Assembly: GCA_964425595.1 (NCBI GenBank)
Contig: CAYRMW010000018.1
Location: forward strand, 1 to 40,178
Origin: Caccovicinus sp964425595
GTDB taxonomy: Bacteria > Bacillota > Clostridia > Lachnospirales > Lachnospiraceae
Direction: 5' to 3'
Length of the DNA: 40,178 bases
A program made the position numbers and the translations under genes. Positions 31,166-39,067 of this stretch are shown piece by piece (positions within the stretch are counted from its first letter, which is position 1; each line of letters starts with the position of its first letter). Below the pieces are notes generated by a model. It made no database searches. It was not told the origin of the DNA and worked only from the letters and a program-made list of their open reading frames with translations.

Positions 31166-31399
31166 ATGAAGACTGTTCGTATTTCCCTGAATTCCATTGA
31201 CAAGGTCAAGTCCTTTGTCAACGACCTGACCCGGTTTGACGTGGACTTTGACCTGGTGTCCGGAAGATACGTCATCGACGCGAAGTCGATCATGGGCATC
31301 TTCAGCCTGGATCTGTCCAAGCCCATCGACTTAAACATCCACGCGGAGAGCGGGATCGAAGAGATCATGAACACCCTCTCCCCTTACATTATTGACTGA
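31166..31399 (+). CDS. HPr-fold protein lacking the active-site histidine
   Basis: 77 residues, starting at the ATG at 31166 after AAGGAGG (9 bases). The second half keeps the HPr regulatory-site pattern KSIMGIFSLDL, where Ser41 corresponds to the Ser46 phosphorylated by HPr kinase, and the closing helix EEIMNTL. The first half has no histidine at the position equivalent to His15 (the only His is residue 59) and lacks the ARP motif, so it cannot pass phosphate in the sugar phosphotransferase system. Bacillus Crh is a known precedent of a His-less HPr acting as a CcpA co-regulator; a similar role is inference only. It is a single gene with promoter and terminator. Confidence 0.82.
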   Translation: MKTVRISLNSIDKVKSFVNDLTRFDVDFDLVSGRYVIDAKSIMGIFSLDLSKPIDLNIHAESGIEEIMNTLSPYIID

Positions 31400-31435
31400 C
31401 CCTGCTTGCGCAAAAGCCCTTTCGAAAGGGACGGT

Positions 31436-31486
31436 AAAGGCAATAGGAGGCTGCTGATACGGCAGCTTTTTCTATTGCCTTTTTCT
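31436..31486 (+). terminator. Terminator after the HPr-like gene
   Basis: AAAGGCAATAG (31436-31446) pairs with CTATTGCCTTT (31472-31482), with an inner GCTGC/GCAGC stem, followed by a T-run on the plus strand. A separate 14-base palindrome CCCTTTCGAAAGGG lies at 31417-31430. thiI converges from the other side and may share the structure. Confidence 0.85.
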
Positions 31487-31536
31487 CTGCCGCGGCAAAA
31501 CGGCCTGGCCGCCCGGTCCCAGCAACGCCTGCGAAC

Positions 31537-32718
31537 CTACTGACAGATAACCGTCTCCGCGCTTTCCACCGCCGTTTCCACCAGCGCGTCGATCTTTTCC
31601 GCAAGCTTCTCTTCTGAGCGGCGGATCACCGAAATATTCGGCCTAGTCACCGGGTGCTTCGCCACAAAAATGGTGCAGCAGTCCTCATACGGCTGGATCG
31701 ACGTGGCAAAAGTCCCGATCTTTTCCGAAATATCCACGATCTCCTGCTTGTCAAACCCGATCACCGGACGGAACACCGGCATCGTACACACCTCGTTGGT
31801 CGCCGCCAGGGACTGCACCGTCTGCGACGCCACCTGGCCGATGCTCTCACCGGTGATCAGTCCCAGGCACTTCTCTTTTTCGGCGATGATCTGGGCAATG
31901 CGCATCATATACCGCCGCATGATGATGGTCAGCTCCTCGTGCGGGCATTTCTCATAAATATACAGCTGGATGTCCGTAAAATTCACGATGTGCAGCTTGA
32001 TGGGGCCGGCATAGCGAGACACCAGCCTGGCTAAGTCCACCACCTTCTGTTTCGCCCGCTCGCTGGTATAGGGCGGCGCATGGAAATACACCGCCTCGAT
32101 CACCACGCCGCGCTTGGCGATCATATAACCGGCCACCGGGCTGTCGATGCCGCCGGATAAGAGCAGCATGGCGCGGCCGTTGGTGCCCACCGGCATTCCG
32201 CCCGGCCCGGGGATCACCTGCGAGTAAAGGTTGATCCGGCTGCGGATCTCGACATGCAGCATGACCTGCGGCCTGTGCACATCCACAGAAAGACCGGGAA
32301 AGGCCTCCAGAATGGCTTCGCCCAGATCCCGGTTGATCTCCTCCGATGTCAGCGGATACTGCTTATTCGCCCGTCTGGCATTGACCTTGAAGGTAAACGC
32401 CTTTTCCGGGTAAACCTCGTCCACATAGCGGATCACCTGCTTTTTCAGTTCCGCAAATCCCAGATCTTCCACCTGCACCATGGGACAGATGCCGGAAACG
32501 CCGAACACCCGTTTCAGCGCTTCCACCGCCTCGTCGAAATCATAATCCGTCAGCGCATTGACATAGATCCTGCCCGACTCCTTGGTCACCGCGAATTCTC
32601 CCTCTGTCTCCTTCAGCGCGAAGCCGATCTGCCTGACCAGGGCATCCTCGAACATGTAGCGGTTCTTTCCTTTTACACCGATCTCGGCGTACTTAATTAA
32701 AAATGAATGATACTTCAT
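31537..32718 (-). CDS. thiI: tRNA 4-thiouridine synthase ThiI
   Basis: Adenylates U8 of tRNA and inserts sulfur to give 4-thiouridine. 393 residues: N-terminal ferredoxin-like and THUMP domains (about 1-170), PP-loop SGGIDS at 188-193, then the AANH domain. The C-terminal rhodanese domain of the E. coli enzyme is absent, as in Bacillus, where a dedicated cysteine desulfurase gives sulfur to it. That desulfurase is encoded directly upstream here, 10 bases away, which fits the same route. Confidence 0.96.
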   Translation of the reverse strand: MKYHSFLIKYAEIGVKGKNRYMFEDALVRQIGFALKETEGEFAVTKESGRIYVNALTDYDFDEAVEALKRVFGVSGICPMVQVEDLGFAELKKQVIRYVDEVYPEKAFTFKVNARRANKQYPLTSEEINRDLGEAILEAFPGLSVDVHRPQVMLHVEIRSRINLYSQVIPGPGGMPVGTNGRAMLLLSGGIDSPVAGYMIAKRGVVIEAVYFHAPPYTSERAKQKVVDLARLVSRYAGPIKLHIVNFTDIQLYIYEKCPHEELTIIMRRYMMRIAQIIAEKEKCLGLITGESIGQVASQTVQSLAATNEVCTMPVFRPVIGFDKQEIVDISEKIGTFATSIQPYEDCCTIFVAKHPVTRPNISVIRRSEEKLAEKIDALVETAVESAETVICQ

Positions 32719-32728
32719 ACGATCCCCT

Positions 32729-33883
32729 CTACCCTCTCTGGTACCGCCGAAGAACCGGAAGGAGCTCCTTCAGCGCAGCGATGGTATACTCCAGCTCCTC
32801 CTTCGTATTTTCGATGCCCAGGCTGAACCGGAGCGTCGATTCCAAAAGCTCTTTTCTCACACCGACCGCCTTCAGCGTGCCGCTGATGGCCGGATGGTTG
32901 GAGGAACACGCGGAACCGCTGGAGACGTAAATATTCCGCTCCTCCAGCGCATGCAGCAGGACCTCGCCCCGCACGCCCTGAAAACTGACGCTGACAATGT
33001 GCGGTGCGCCGCCTTCGCCCTTCGCGCTGTTGACCGTGACGCCTTCCAGCTCGCTGACACGGTCGATCAGCTCATCCTTTAGCGCTGTCAGCTTCCGTAT
33101 CCGGTCGGAAAATCCGGTGTACATCTCCTGCGCCGCAAGGCCAAGCCCCGCTACGCCCGGCACATTTTCCGTCCCGGACCGCATGTCCTGCTGCTGTCCC
33201 CCGCCGAGGATCAGCGGATGGACCTTTGTCCGCTCGTTCCGGTACAAGAATCCCACGCCCTTCGGCCCGTGGATCTTGTGTCCGCTCACACTGAGCAGAT
33301 CGATCGCCTGCTTTTTGGGCCGGATCACGTACTTTCCGTAGGCCTGGGTCGCGTCCACATGAAACAAGATGGACGGCTTATACCCCTTGACGATCCGGCC
33401 AATCTCCTCCACCGGCTCCGCTGCGCCGATCTCGTTGTTCACATACATCACCGAAACCAGGATCGTCTCCGGGCAAAGTGCCTCCTGAAGGGCCGAAAGG
33501 GAAATATGCCCCTGCCGGTCCACATCCAGATAGGTCACCCGAAAGCCCCGGGTTTCCAGGAAGGCCAGCGGTTGATAGACCGACGCATGCTCGATCCGGG
33601 TCGTGATCACATGGTTCCCAGACCGGCGGTTCGCCATGGCTCCCCCGATCAGGGCCATATTGTTTGACTCCGTCCCGCCGGAGGTAAAAATGATCTCCTT
33701 CTCCTGCACCTTCATGGTCCGGGCGATCCTCTCCCGAGCCTCCCGAATGCAGCGCTCCGCTTCCATCCCCTTCCGGTGCAGGGAAGACGGATTTCCGTAA
33801 TCCTCCGTCATGACCCGGACCACAAGATCTTTCACGGGATCCAGCACTCTGGTGGTTGCCGCGTTATCCAAATATACTTCCAT
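32729..33883 (-). CDS. Cysteine desulfurase (NifS/IscS family), sulfur donor to ThiI
   Basis: PLP enzyme that takes sulfur from cysteine as a persulfide. The start is the ATG at 33883 (MEVYLDNAATT, 384 residues), after AGGACAGGA; the open frame extends ten codons further into rsmE but family alignment begins here. PLP lysine K203 lies in SVSGHKIHGPKG, and the persulfide cysteine C326 in SSGSACSSNHP with the short loop of group I-like clostridial enzymes. It overlaps the end of rsmE by 20 bases and precedes thiI, matching the Bacillus NifZ-ThiI pairing for s4U8. Confidence 0.94.
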   Translation of the reverse strand: MEVYLDNAATTRVLDPVKDLVVRVMTEDYGNPSSLHRKGMEAERCIREARERIARTMKVQEKEIIFTSGGTESNNMALIGGAMANRRSGNHVITTRIEHASVYQPLAFLETRGFRVTYLDVDRQGHISLSALQEALCPETILVSVMYVNNEIGAAEPVEEIGRIVKGYKPSILFHVDATQAYGKYVIRPKKQAIDLLSVSGHKIHGPKGVGFLYRNERTKVHPLILGGGQQQDMRSGTENVPGVAGLGLAAQEMYTGFSDRIRKLTALKDELIDRVSELEGVTVNSAKGEGGAPHIVSVSFQGVRGEVLLHALEERNIYVSSGSACSSNHPAISGTLKAVGVRKELLESTLRFSLGIENTKEELEYTIAALKELLPVLRRYQRG

Positions 33884-34608
33884 TTCCTGTCCTTTCCCGC
33901 GCAGCCGCTCCATGCTCCTCTTCCTGCTCCCGGAGGATCTCTAGACGCATCATCAGCACGGATAAGAGCGCAAGCCCTGCCGTCTCCGTCCGCAGGATCC
34001 GGCGCCCCAGCGACACCGGGAACATCCCTGCCTCCCGGGCCGCCGCCGCTTCCGCTTCCGTAAAGCCGCCCTCCGGGCCGATCCATACGCTGATCTTTCC
34101 TCCCGGCCGTACCCGCTTAAGGAGCCTGGCCGTACCGGCCATTCCCTCCGCATTCTCATAGGCAAAAAATCCCAGCGTCCCGGCCGCATCTGCTATGGCC
34201 TCCGAAAAGTTCATCACCGGGCCGATCTCCGGGATCCGGCTGCGCTTCGCCTGCTTGGCCGCGCTCTCTACGATGGCCTGCCAGCGTTTTCTCTTCGTCT
34301 CTTCTTTTTTCCTGTCCAGCTTCACCACGGCATTTTGCGTGGCGACCGGCACGATCCGCCCGACGCCAAGTTCCACCGTCTTCTGGATGATCAGCTCCAT
34401 TTTGTCGCTTTTGGGCAGCCCCTGATACAGGGTAATGCACGCCGCAAGTTCCCTTCCCGGGACCGGCGACAGCGCCTCCACCAGGATCTCCTGCGCCGAC
34501 AGCGCGCCGATCCGCCCCTGGTAATCCTGCCCCTGCCCATCGCTGATCAGAACCGGCTCACCCGGCCGCATCCGCAGCACATTCCGGGCATGATTAACAT
34601 CCTGCCCG
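33864..34608 (-). CDS. rsmE: 16S rRNA (uracil-1498-N3)-methyltransferase RsmE, 5' end in assembly gap
   Basis: SPOUT-class methyltransferase acting on U1498 of 16S rRNA. The frame runs from the stop at 33864 into the run of N at 34609 without a break: residues GQDVNHARNVLRMRPGE just inside the gap edge correspond to the family N-terminal region, so only about 20 codons and the start are hidden. Later motifs: LYQGLPKSDKMELIIQKTVELG, the SAM-knot ISVWIGPEGGFTEAEA and LGRRILRTETAGLALLSVL. An internal GTG at 34580 gives an open frame but is not the true start. It follows prmA, the usual order. Confidence 0.93.
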
Positions 34609-34708
34609 NNNNNNNNNNNNNNNNNNNNNNNNNNNNNNNNNNNNNNNNNNNNNNNNNNNNNNNNNNNNNNNNNNNNNNNNNNNNNNNNNNNNNNNNNNNN
34701 NNNNNNNN
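34609..34708. other. Assembly gap of 100 N
   Basis: Exactly 100 undetermined bases, a conventional scaffold placeholder. Flanks are the interrupted rsmE and, 16 bases on, the prmA stop; a true gap of about 60-100 bases would fit one missing rsmE start. Confidence 0.98.
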
Positions 34709-34724
34709 TGCGGTCTTCCTTTCC

Positions 34725-35681
34725 TTACCGGCGGATCGCGGTCACATTGACCCAGTCGCCCTGATGGTTCACCTCCACCACCTCAAGCTGGTCATTGGCC
34801 GCGAACGCGTCCAGCACATCCTGTTCCTTCATATCTATAATGCCTGAGGTGATCAAAACGCCGCCCTTCTTTAAGTGCGCCGGTATCTCCCGCTGCAAAA
34901 GAATGATCACCGGCGCCAGAATATTCGCCGTCACGATATCATACTTTCCGTATCCGGCCCAATCCTGCACACGCGGTTCATCCAGGATATTCCCCCGGAT
35001 CACGTGGAAACGGTCACCGGTGATCTGGTTTGCCGCCAGGTTCTCGCCCACGGCCGCAATCGCATTCTCATCCAGATCCGTTCCCCAGACCTCCTTTGCG
35101 CCCATCTTCAGCGCGGCGATCCCCAGGATCCCGCTCCCCGTGCCCACATCCAGCACCAGGCTGTCGCCGGTCACGTACTTCTGCAGCTGGCGGATGCACA
35201 GCTGCGTCGTCTCATGCATCCCCGTGCCGAAGGCGGTCCCCGGATCGATCTGGATCAGCAGCTTATCCTTATGCTCCTCCGGGACCGCTTCCCAGGTCGG
35301 CTTGATCAGGATGCCGTCCACCGTAAACGGCTTGAAATACTGCTTCCAGTTATTGATCCAGTCCTTATCCTCCGTCTCCGAAGCCTGGAGGGAAGCCGCG
35401 CCCAGATCCGCAAAAGCCGAAAGCTCCTCCAGCCCCTCCCGGACCCGGGCAAGGATCTGCTCCGTATCCTCCTCTTCATCCACGTAAAAGCTGATCCGGG
35501 CCACGCCATCATCCGGTCCAAGCTCCGGAAGAATGTCGATAAACATCCCCCTGGTCTCCTTCTCCGTCAAAGGCACCTTATCCTCGATCTCGATCCCCTG
35601 GATGCCGATCTCATCCAGCATACAGCTGATCAGATCCTCCGCCCCCACCGTCGTCGTCAGCGTAAATTTCTTCCATTTCAT
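34725..35681 (-). CDS. prmA: Ribosomal protein L11 methyltransferase PrmA
   Basis: Trimethylates lysines and the N terminus of L11. 318 residues: N-terminal L11-binding domain starting MKWKKFTLTTTVGAEDLIS, then a class I methyltransferase fold with LVLDVGTGSGILGIAALKMGA, the acidic GTDLDENAI and the NILAPVI motif. AAGGAGGAG precedes the ATG. It is the first gene of prmA-rsmE-nifS-thiI and has a good promoter. Confidence 0.96.
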   Translation of the reverse strand: MKWKKFTLTTTVGAEDLISCMLDEIGIQGIEIEDKVPLTEKETRGMFIDILPELGPDDGVARISFYVDEEEDTEQILARVREGLEELSAFADLGAASLQASETEDKDWINNWKQYFKPFTVDGILIKPTWEAVPEEHKDKLLIQIDPGTAFGTGMHETTQLCIRQLQKYVTGDSLVLDVGTGSGILGIAALKMGAKEVWGTDLDENAIAAVGENLAANQITGDRFHVIRGNILDEPRVQDWAGYGKYDIVTANILAPVIILLQREIPAHLKKGGVLITSGIIDMKEQDVLDAFAANDQLEVVEVNHQGDWVNVTAIRR

Positions 35682-35781
35682 CTCCGGTCTCCTCCTTCAT
35701 CCGCCATGCCGGGCGCTTCCCTGGCCCACCGGGCGAACAATGCCGGCGCGTGCAGGTTTCCGCACAAAAATTGCATTTCCC

Positions 35782-35810
35782 ATCATAGCACAGTTTCCCC
35801 GCGCTTTCAA
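35782..35810 (-). promoter_or_regulatory. Promoter of prmA-rsmE-nifS-thiI
   Basis: TTGAAA (35805-35810) and TATGAT (35782-35787) on the minus strand with a 17-base spacer, about 100 bases before prmA. Confidence 0.75.
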
Positions 35811-36074
35811 GCACCCGCCGCCTCTCCATCCGGCATTTATCCGGCGATCCTCCGAAAAAAATAAATTTTTTCGAAAACAATGCAATAAAACCGGCCTCTC
35901 CTGCATTAACCTGTTGAACGGATGAAGATGCACTGCGCGTGAGTCGTCCTTTCGGGCAAAATTAAACCAATCAATTCCTATTGCATTACACCATCACACC
36001 CGCCCGGCAGGCCTTCTCCCGTAGGCAGATTCAGATTACAAATCTAAATGGCAATTAGAATTTGTGTATCCATG
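35811..36074. other. Non-coding AT-rich stretch between prmA and the MarR gene
   Basis: About 260 bases with no supportable gene and lower GC than the flanks. Visible structure: an 8-bp hairpin CGAAAAAA/TTTTTTCG (35853-35873), and TGCAAT/ATTGCA-like words repeated at 35881, 35902 and 35982. No tRNA, riboswitch or known small RNA was recognised. Confidence 0.5.
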
Positions 36075-36124
36075 AAAATGGAGTGCGATGCAGCCTGGTG
36101 ACGAGGCGCTAAGCACTCCATTTT
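36075..36124. terminator. Bidirectional terminator after the MarR gene
   Basis: AAAATGGAGTGC (36075-36086) pairs perfectly with GCACTCCATTTT (36113-36124); the loop contains a smaller GCCT/AGGC stem. A-tract before and T-tract after make it work on either strand. The MarR gene ends 30 bases away on the minus strand. Confidence 0.8.
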
Positions 36125-36153
36125 CGTTATCCGGAAAGGTCTGCCGCCAAACC

Positions 36154-36639
36154 TCACCGATGCGGCTCGCCCTCCATCTCCTGCCGCTTCTCCAGATTCT
36201 CCTCCAGGTGTTTCAGCACCGTGTTAAACTGCTTCAACGTCCGGAAAAAGATATCGCGCTCCGCATCGTCCAGCGCGTTTAAATCCTCCTTCATCTTCTC
36301 CCGGGCAATGCTTTTCTCATGGCCGATCAGCCTCTCTCCCTCCTCCGTCAGCCGGATGATCACCAGCTTCCGGTTCTTCTCGCTGTGAAACCGCTCGATA
36401 TATCCGGCTTCCACCAGCGCCGATACCAGGCGTGTGGCCTGCTCCTTGGAACAGCCCACGCTGGCCGCCGCCTGCGACATGGTCAGGCTGCGCCCGTGCG
36501 ACAGCTCCATCAGCAGATAAAACTGGTACTTCGTAAACCGTACAACATGATCATCCAGAGAGTGCAGGAGCAGCTTCCGTGATGTCAGAAAGATCTCAAA
36601 CAACTTTTGCACGCCGTCTTCACTGGTCCACCGTTCCAT
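36154..36639 (-). CDS. MarR-family transcriptional regulator
   Basis: Winged-helix repressor family, usually dimeric and ligand- or redox-responsive. Start at the ATG at 36639 (MERWTSEDGV, 161 residues), 6 bases after GGAGG; the frame is open 16 codons further but those lie in the leader. The wHTH covers about 45-120: TMSQAAASVGCSKEQATRLVSALVEAG is the recognition part, RKLVIIRLTEEG the wing. Long N- and C-terminal helices would form the dimer interface. It is divergent from the citrate synthase gene, and its promoter contains a palindrome that it probably binds. Ligand unknown; one Cys (in VGCSK) lies within the DNA-binding domain. Confidence 0.9.
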   Translation of the reverse strand: MERWTSEDGVQKLFEIFLTSRKLLLHSLDDHVVRFTKYQFYLLMELSHGRSLTMSQAAASVGCSKEQATRLVSALVEAGYIERFHSEKNRKLVIIRLTEEGERLIGHEKSIAREKMKEDLNALDDAERDIFFRTLKQFNTVLKHLEENLEKRQEMEGEPHR

Positions 36640-36686
36640 AAATCGCCTCCACGTTTTCCCGTCTAAACCGCACATTGTATAGGCCA

Positions 36687-36715
36687 ATTATACTGATAAT
36701 CTTATCAGAAGTCAA
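36687..36715 (-). promoter_or_regulatory. Promoter of the MarR gene with embedded palindrome
   Basis: TTGACT (36710-36715) and TATAAT (36687-36692) on the minus strand, 17-base spacer. The 16-base inverted repeat CTGATAA-GA-TTATCAG (36693-36708 on this strand) fills the spacer almost exactly, so a bound repressor would block RNA polymerase. Likely autoregulatory operator. Confidence 0.8.
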
Positions 36716-36728
36716 TCGTTGCCGATTG
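36713..36728. promoter_or_regulatory. Second inverted repeat between the divergent promoters
   Basis: CAATCG-TTGC-CGATTG, 6-bp arms, located between the -35 boxes of the marR and citrate synthase promoters. Its half-sites differ from those of the CTGATAA palindrome, so it may serve another regulator. Confidence 0.4.
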
Positions 36729-36735
36729 CTAACCG

Positions 36736-36764
36736 TTGACTTTTATCAACAAAACGTGTATAAC
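36736..36764 (+). promoter_or_regulatory. Promoter of the citrate synthase gene
   Basis: TTGACT (36736-36741) and TATAAC (36759-36764), 17-base spacer. The leader of about 100 bases contains a CCCGGA/TCCGGG hairpin around 36814-36833 before the ribosome site. Confidence 0.75.
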
Positions 36765-36872
36765 TATAAATGGGGTAAACGCGCAGTTTTACCGATTCCT
36801 CAATGAATCCGATGTACCCGGATCTTTTTCTCCGGGGGCTGTTCACTAACTAAGCCATCAAGGAGGTCATTT

Positions 36873-38249
36873 ATGGCAGATAACAGACAATACGTAGAAG
36901 ACTTTGCAAAGTCCAATCTGGATCTTTGCCTTTCCCACAATTACATCGATCCCGAATTGTTCACCACCTACGGCGTCAAACGCGGACTCCGCGACAAAAA
37001 CGGCGCAGGCGTTCTGGCCGGTCTGACCAATATTTCCCTGGTCCAGTCCAAAAAAGAGGTGGACGGCAAGATGGTCCCCTGCGAAGGCCGGCTTTTGTAC
37101 CGCGGCTACGACATCAACGACCTGGTCGAAGGCTTCCTGAACTCCTCTCCAAAGCATTTCGGTTTCGAAGAGATCGCCTACCTTCTCTTATTCGGCGATC
37201 TTCCCACTCCTTCCCAGCTGGCCGATTTCCACGATGCACTGAACAAAAGCAGCTTTCTCCCCACGAACTTCGTCCGCGACGTCATTATGAAGGCGCCCGG
37301 CAAAGATATCATGAACTCGATCACCAAGAGCGTGCTGACGCTGGCCTCCTACGACGACCGTGCTGCGGACACTTCCCTGCCCAACGTCCTTCGCCAGTGC
37401 ATGATGCTGATCAGCACCTTCCCCATGCTCGCCGTATACGGCTACCAGGCGTATTACCATTATGAATGCGGCGAAAGCCTTTACATCCACCGCCCCGACC
37501 CGAATCTGTCCACAGCGGAAAACATCCTCCGGATGCTTCGCCCGGACATGAAATATACCGATCTGGAAGCAAGGGTACTGGATCTGGCCCTCGTCCTCCA
37601 CATGGAACACGGCGGCGGCAACAACTCCACCTTCACCACCCGCGTGGTCACTTCCGCCGGTTCCGACACCTACTCCGTCATCGCCGCCGCTCTCTCCTCC
37701 CTGAAGGGGCCAAAGCACGGCGGAGCCAATATCAAAGTCGTCGAAATGATGGCTGACATGAAGGAACACCTCACCGACTGGGGTGACCAGGACGCGGTGG
37801 CCGCCTACCTGGAAAAGCTGCTCCACCGGGAAGCCTTCGACAAAAAGGGACTGATCTACGGGATGGGCCACGCCGTGTACTCCATCTCCGACCCCCGCGC
37901 GCAGATCTTTAAAGCCTTCGTCGAAAAACTGGCCGCGGAAAAGCACCGCGACAAAGACTTCCAGCTCTACTCCATGGTCGAAACCCTGGCGCCCAGGATC
38001 ATCGCCGGCGAACGCGCCATCTACAAAGGCGTCAGCGCCAACGTTGACTTCTACAGCGGCTTTGTATACAGCATGCTGGATATCCCCCCGGAGCTCTTCA
38101 CCCCGATCTTTGCGATCGCCAGGATCGTCGGCTGGAGCGCCCATCGGATCGAGGAGCTGATCAACGTCGACAAGATCATCCGCCCGGCTTACCAGAGCCT
38201 CCTTCCCCTGGAGGCAAAGCCCTATGTGCCCATGAACAGACGCTCCTGA
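36873..38249 (+). CDS. gltA: Citrate synthase
   Basis: Condenses acetyl-CoA and oxaloacetate to citrate; in anaerobes this feeds 2-oxoglutarate and glutamate synthesis. 458 residues, with substrate motif LHMEHGGGNNSTF (His246), catalytic H282 in GPKHGGAN, H333 in GMGHAVYSISDPRA and D392 in NVDFYSG. The N-terminal 45 residues are longer than in the Bacillus enzymes, resembling the longer clostridial type. AAGGAGG lies 6 bases before the ATG. Aconitase and isocitrate dehydrogenase are not next to it. It shares a short regulatory region with the divergent MarR gene. Confidence 0.96.
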   Translation: MADNRQYVEDFAKSNLDLCLSHNYIDPELFTTYGVKRGLRDKNGAGVLAGLTNISLVQSKKEVDGKMVPCEGRLLYRGYDINDLVEGFLNSSPKHFGFEEIAYLLLFGDLPTPSQLADFHDALNKSSFLPTNFVRDVIMKAPGKDIMNSITKSVLTLASYDDRAADTSLPNVLRQCMMLISTFPMLAVYGYQAYYHYECGESLYIHRPDPNLSTAENILRMLRPDMKYTDLEARVLDLALVLHMEHGGGNNSTFTTRVVTSAGSDTYSVIAAALSSLKGPKHGGANIKVVEMMADMKEHLTDWGDQDAVAAYLEKLLHREAFDKKGLIYGMGHAVYSISDPRAQIFKAFVEKLAAEKHRDKDFQLYSMVETLAPRIIAGERAIYKGVSANVDFYSGFVYSMLDIPPELFTPIFAIARIVGWSAHRIEELINVDKIIRPAYQSLLPLEAKPYVPMNRRS

Positions 38250-38322
38250 TCGCTCCCAGGCGTCCATTTCCTTTTGCCGCAAAACGGCCCCGCCGCAGCC
38301 TCTCCGGCCGGTCTTATCCCGC

Positions 38323-38346
38323 CGGACCTGCCGGGTCCGTTTTTTT
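38323..38346 (+). terminator. Rho-independent terminator after citrate synthase
   Basis: CGGACC-TGCCG-GGTCCG followed by seven T. Confidence 0.9.
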
Positions 38347-38398
38347 ATTCCCGCCATTCCTGCCTTGGGCTCCGGGCCGTCGCCCGGGGTGACCACAT

Positions 38399-38932
38399 TC
38401 ACGGCATCCGGCCCCGCCCCAGATGGCGCAACGTCTTCCACCCCAGCCAGCCCAAGAATGTCCCAAGCGTATTCATCACCATATCATCCAGCTGAAAATA
38501 ACCCCTCGCCGTCACGTGCTGCGCGGTTTCGATCCCGAGACTGCACAGAAATCCCGCCGCGACGCACCAGCGCCCCTTTTTCAGCCCGGGCACCAGCGCC
38601 GGCGCCAACAGGCCAAAGGGGATGAACATCATCACATTTTCCACCACGTAAGCCCTGGCCTGGGCCCCCGGCCCCCACGTACCCAAAAGCTCCAGGTTTA
38701 CCCCGCTCCGCGTTCCCGGTTCCCTCGACCAGAACGCAATCTGAATGATCACATAGCCATACAGCACCGCGCAGAAGAGCCTGCCCCAGAATGCTGCTCC
38801 GCCGCTTCGCCGCTCCCCCCTCTGCCTCTGCAGCCATACGCCCGCGCCGGCCACCGCCAGCGCGATCAGGATCCCCTGCGGAATATACCTCACGGGCTCC
38901 TTCAGGTCATCCAAAATACATGTCCAGATCAT
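38399..38932 (-). CDS. VanZ-family membrane protein
   Basis: 177 residues from the ATG at 38932 (MIWTCILDDL), which follows TGGAGG; the frame extends 11 codons further without a ribosome site. Four hydrophobic segments and the VanZ-like pattern VVENVMMFIPFGLLAPAL, then GIETAQHVTARGYFQLDDMVMNTLGTFLGW (the usual conserved D-D/N-x3-N-T-x-G core). VanZ confers modest teicoplanin resistance in one context, but most family members have no known function, and no other glycopeptide resistance genes are present. The 102 bases up to the recombinase gene hold nothing I can identify with confidence. Confidence 0.88.
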   Translation of the reverse strand: MIWTCILDDLKEPVRYIPQGILIALAVAGAGVWLQRQRGERRSGGAAFWGRLFCAVLYGYVIIQIAFWSREPGTRSGVNLELLGTWGPGAQARAYVVENVMMFIPFGLLAPALVPGLKKGRWCVAAGFLCSLGIETAQHVTARGYFQLDDMVMNTLGTFLGWLGWKTLRHLGRGRMP

Positions 38933-39067
38933 CCTGCCTCCATTCCTGCGGTCCGCCGCAGCCAATCATCTATTCTCTTCATTTCTTCTTCAAGATGCTG
39001 TATAAAGTATCTTAACGGATTTTCCCCGACCGCACAACGTCAAATCCCGAAAAATCATCCAATTCCA

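Noticed and set aside
37188..38441. Minus-strand open frame of 417 codons opposite citrate synthase
   Set aside because: Citrate synthase is certain on the plus strand with promoter, ribosome site and terminator; the reverse frame has no family features.
38399..38932. VanZ as evidence of a glycopeptide-resistance island
   Set aside because: vanH, vanA, vanX and vanRS are absent and the family is widespread with unrelated contexts; base composition matches neighbours.
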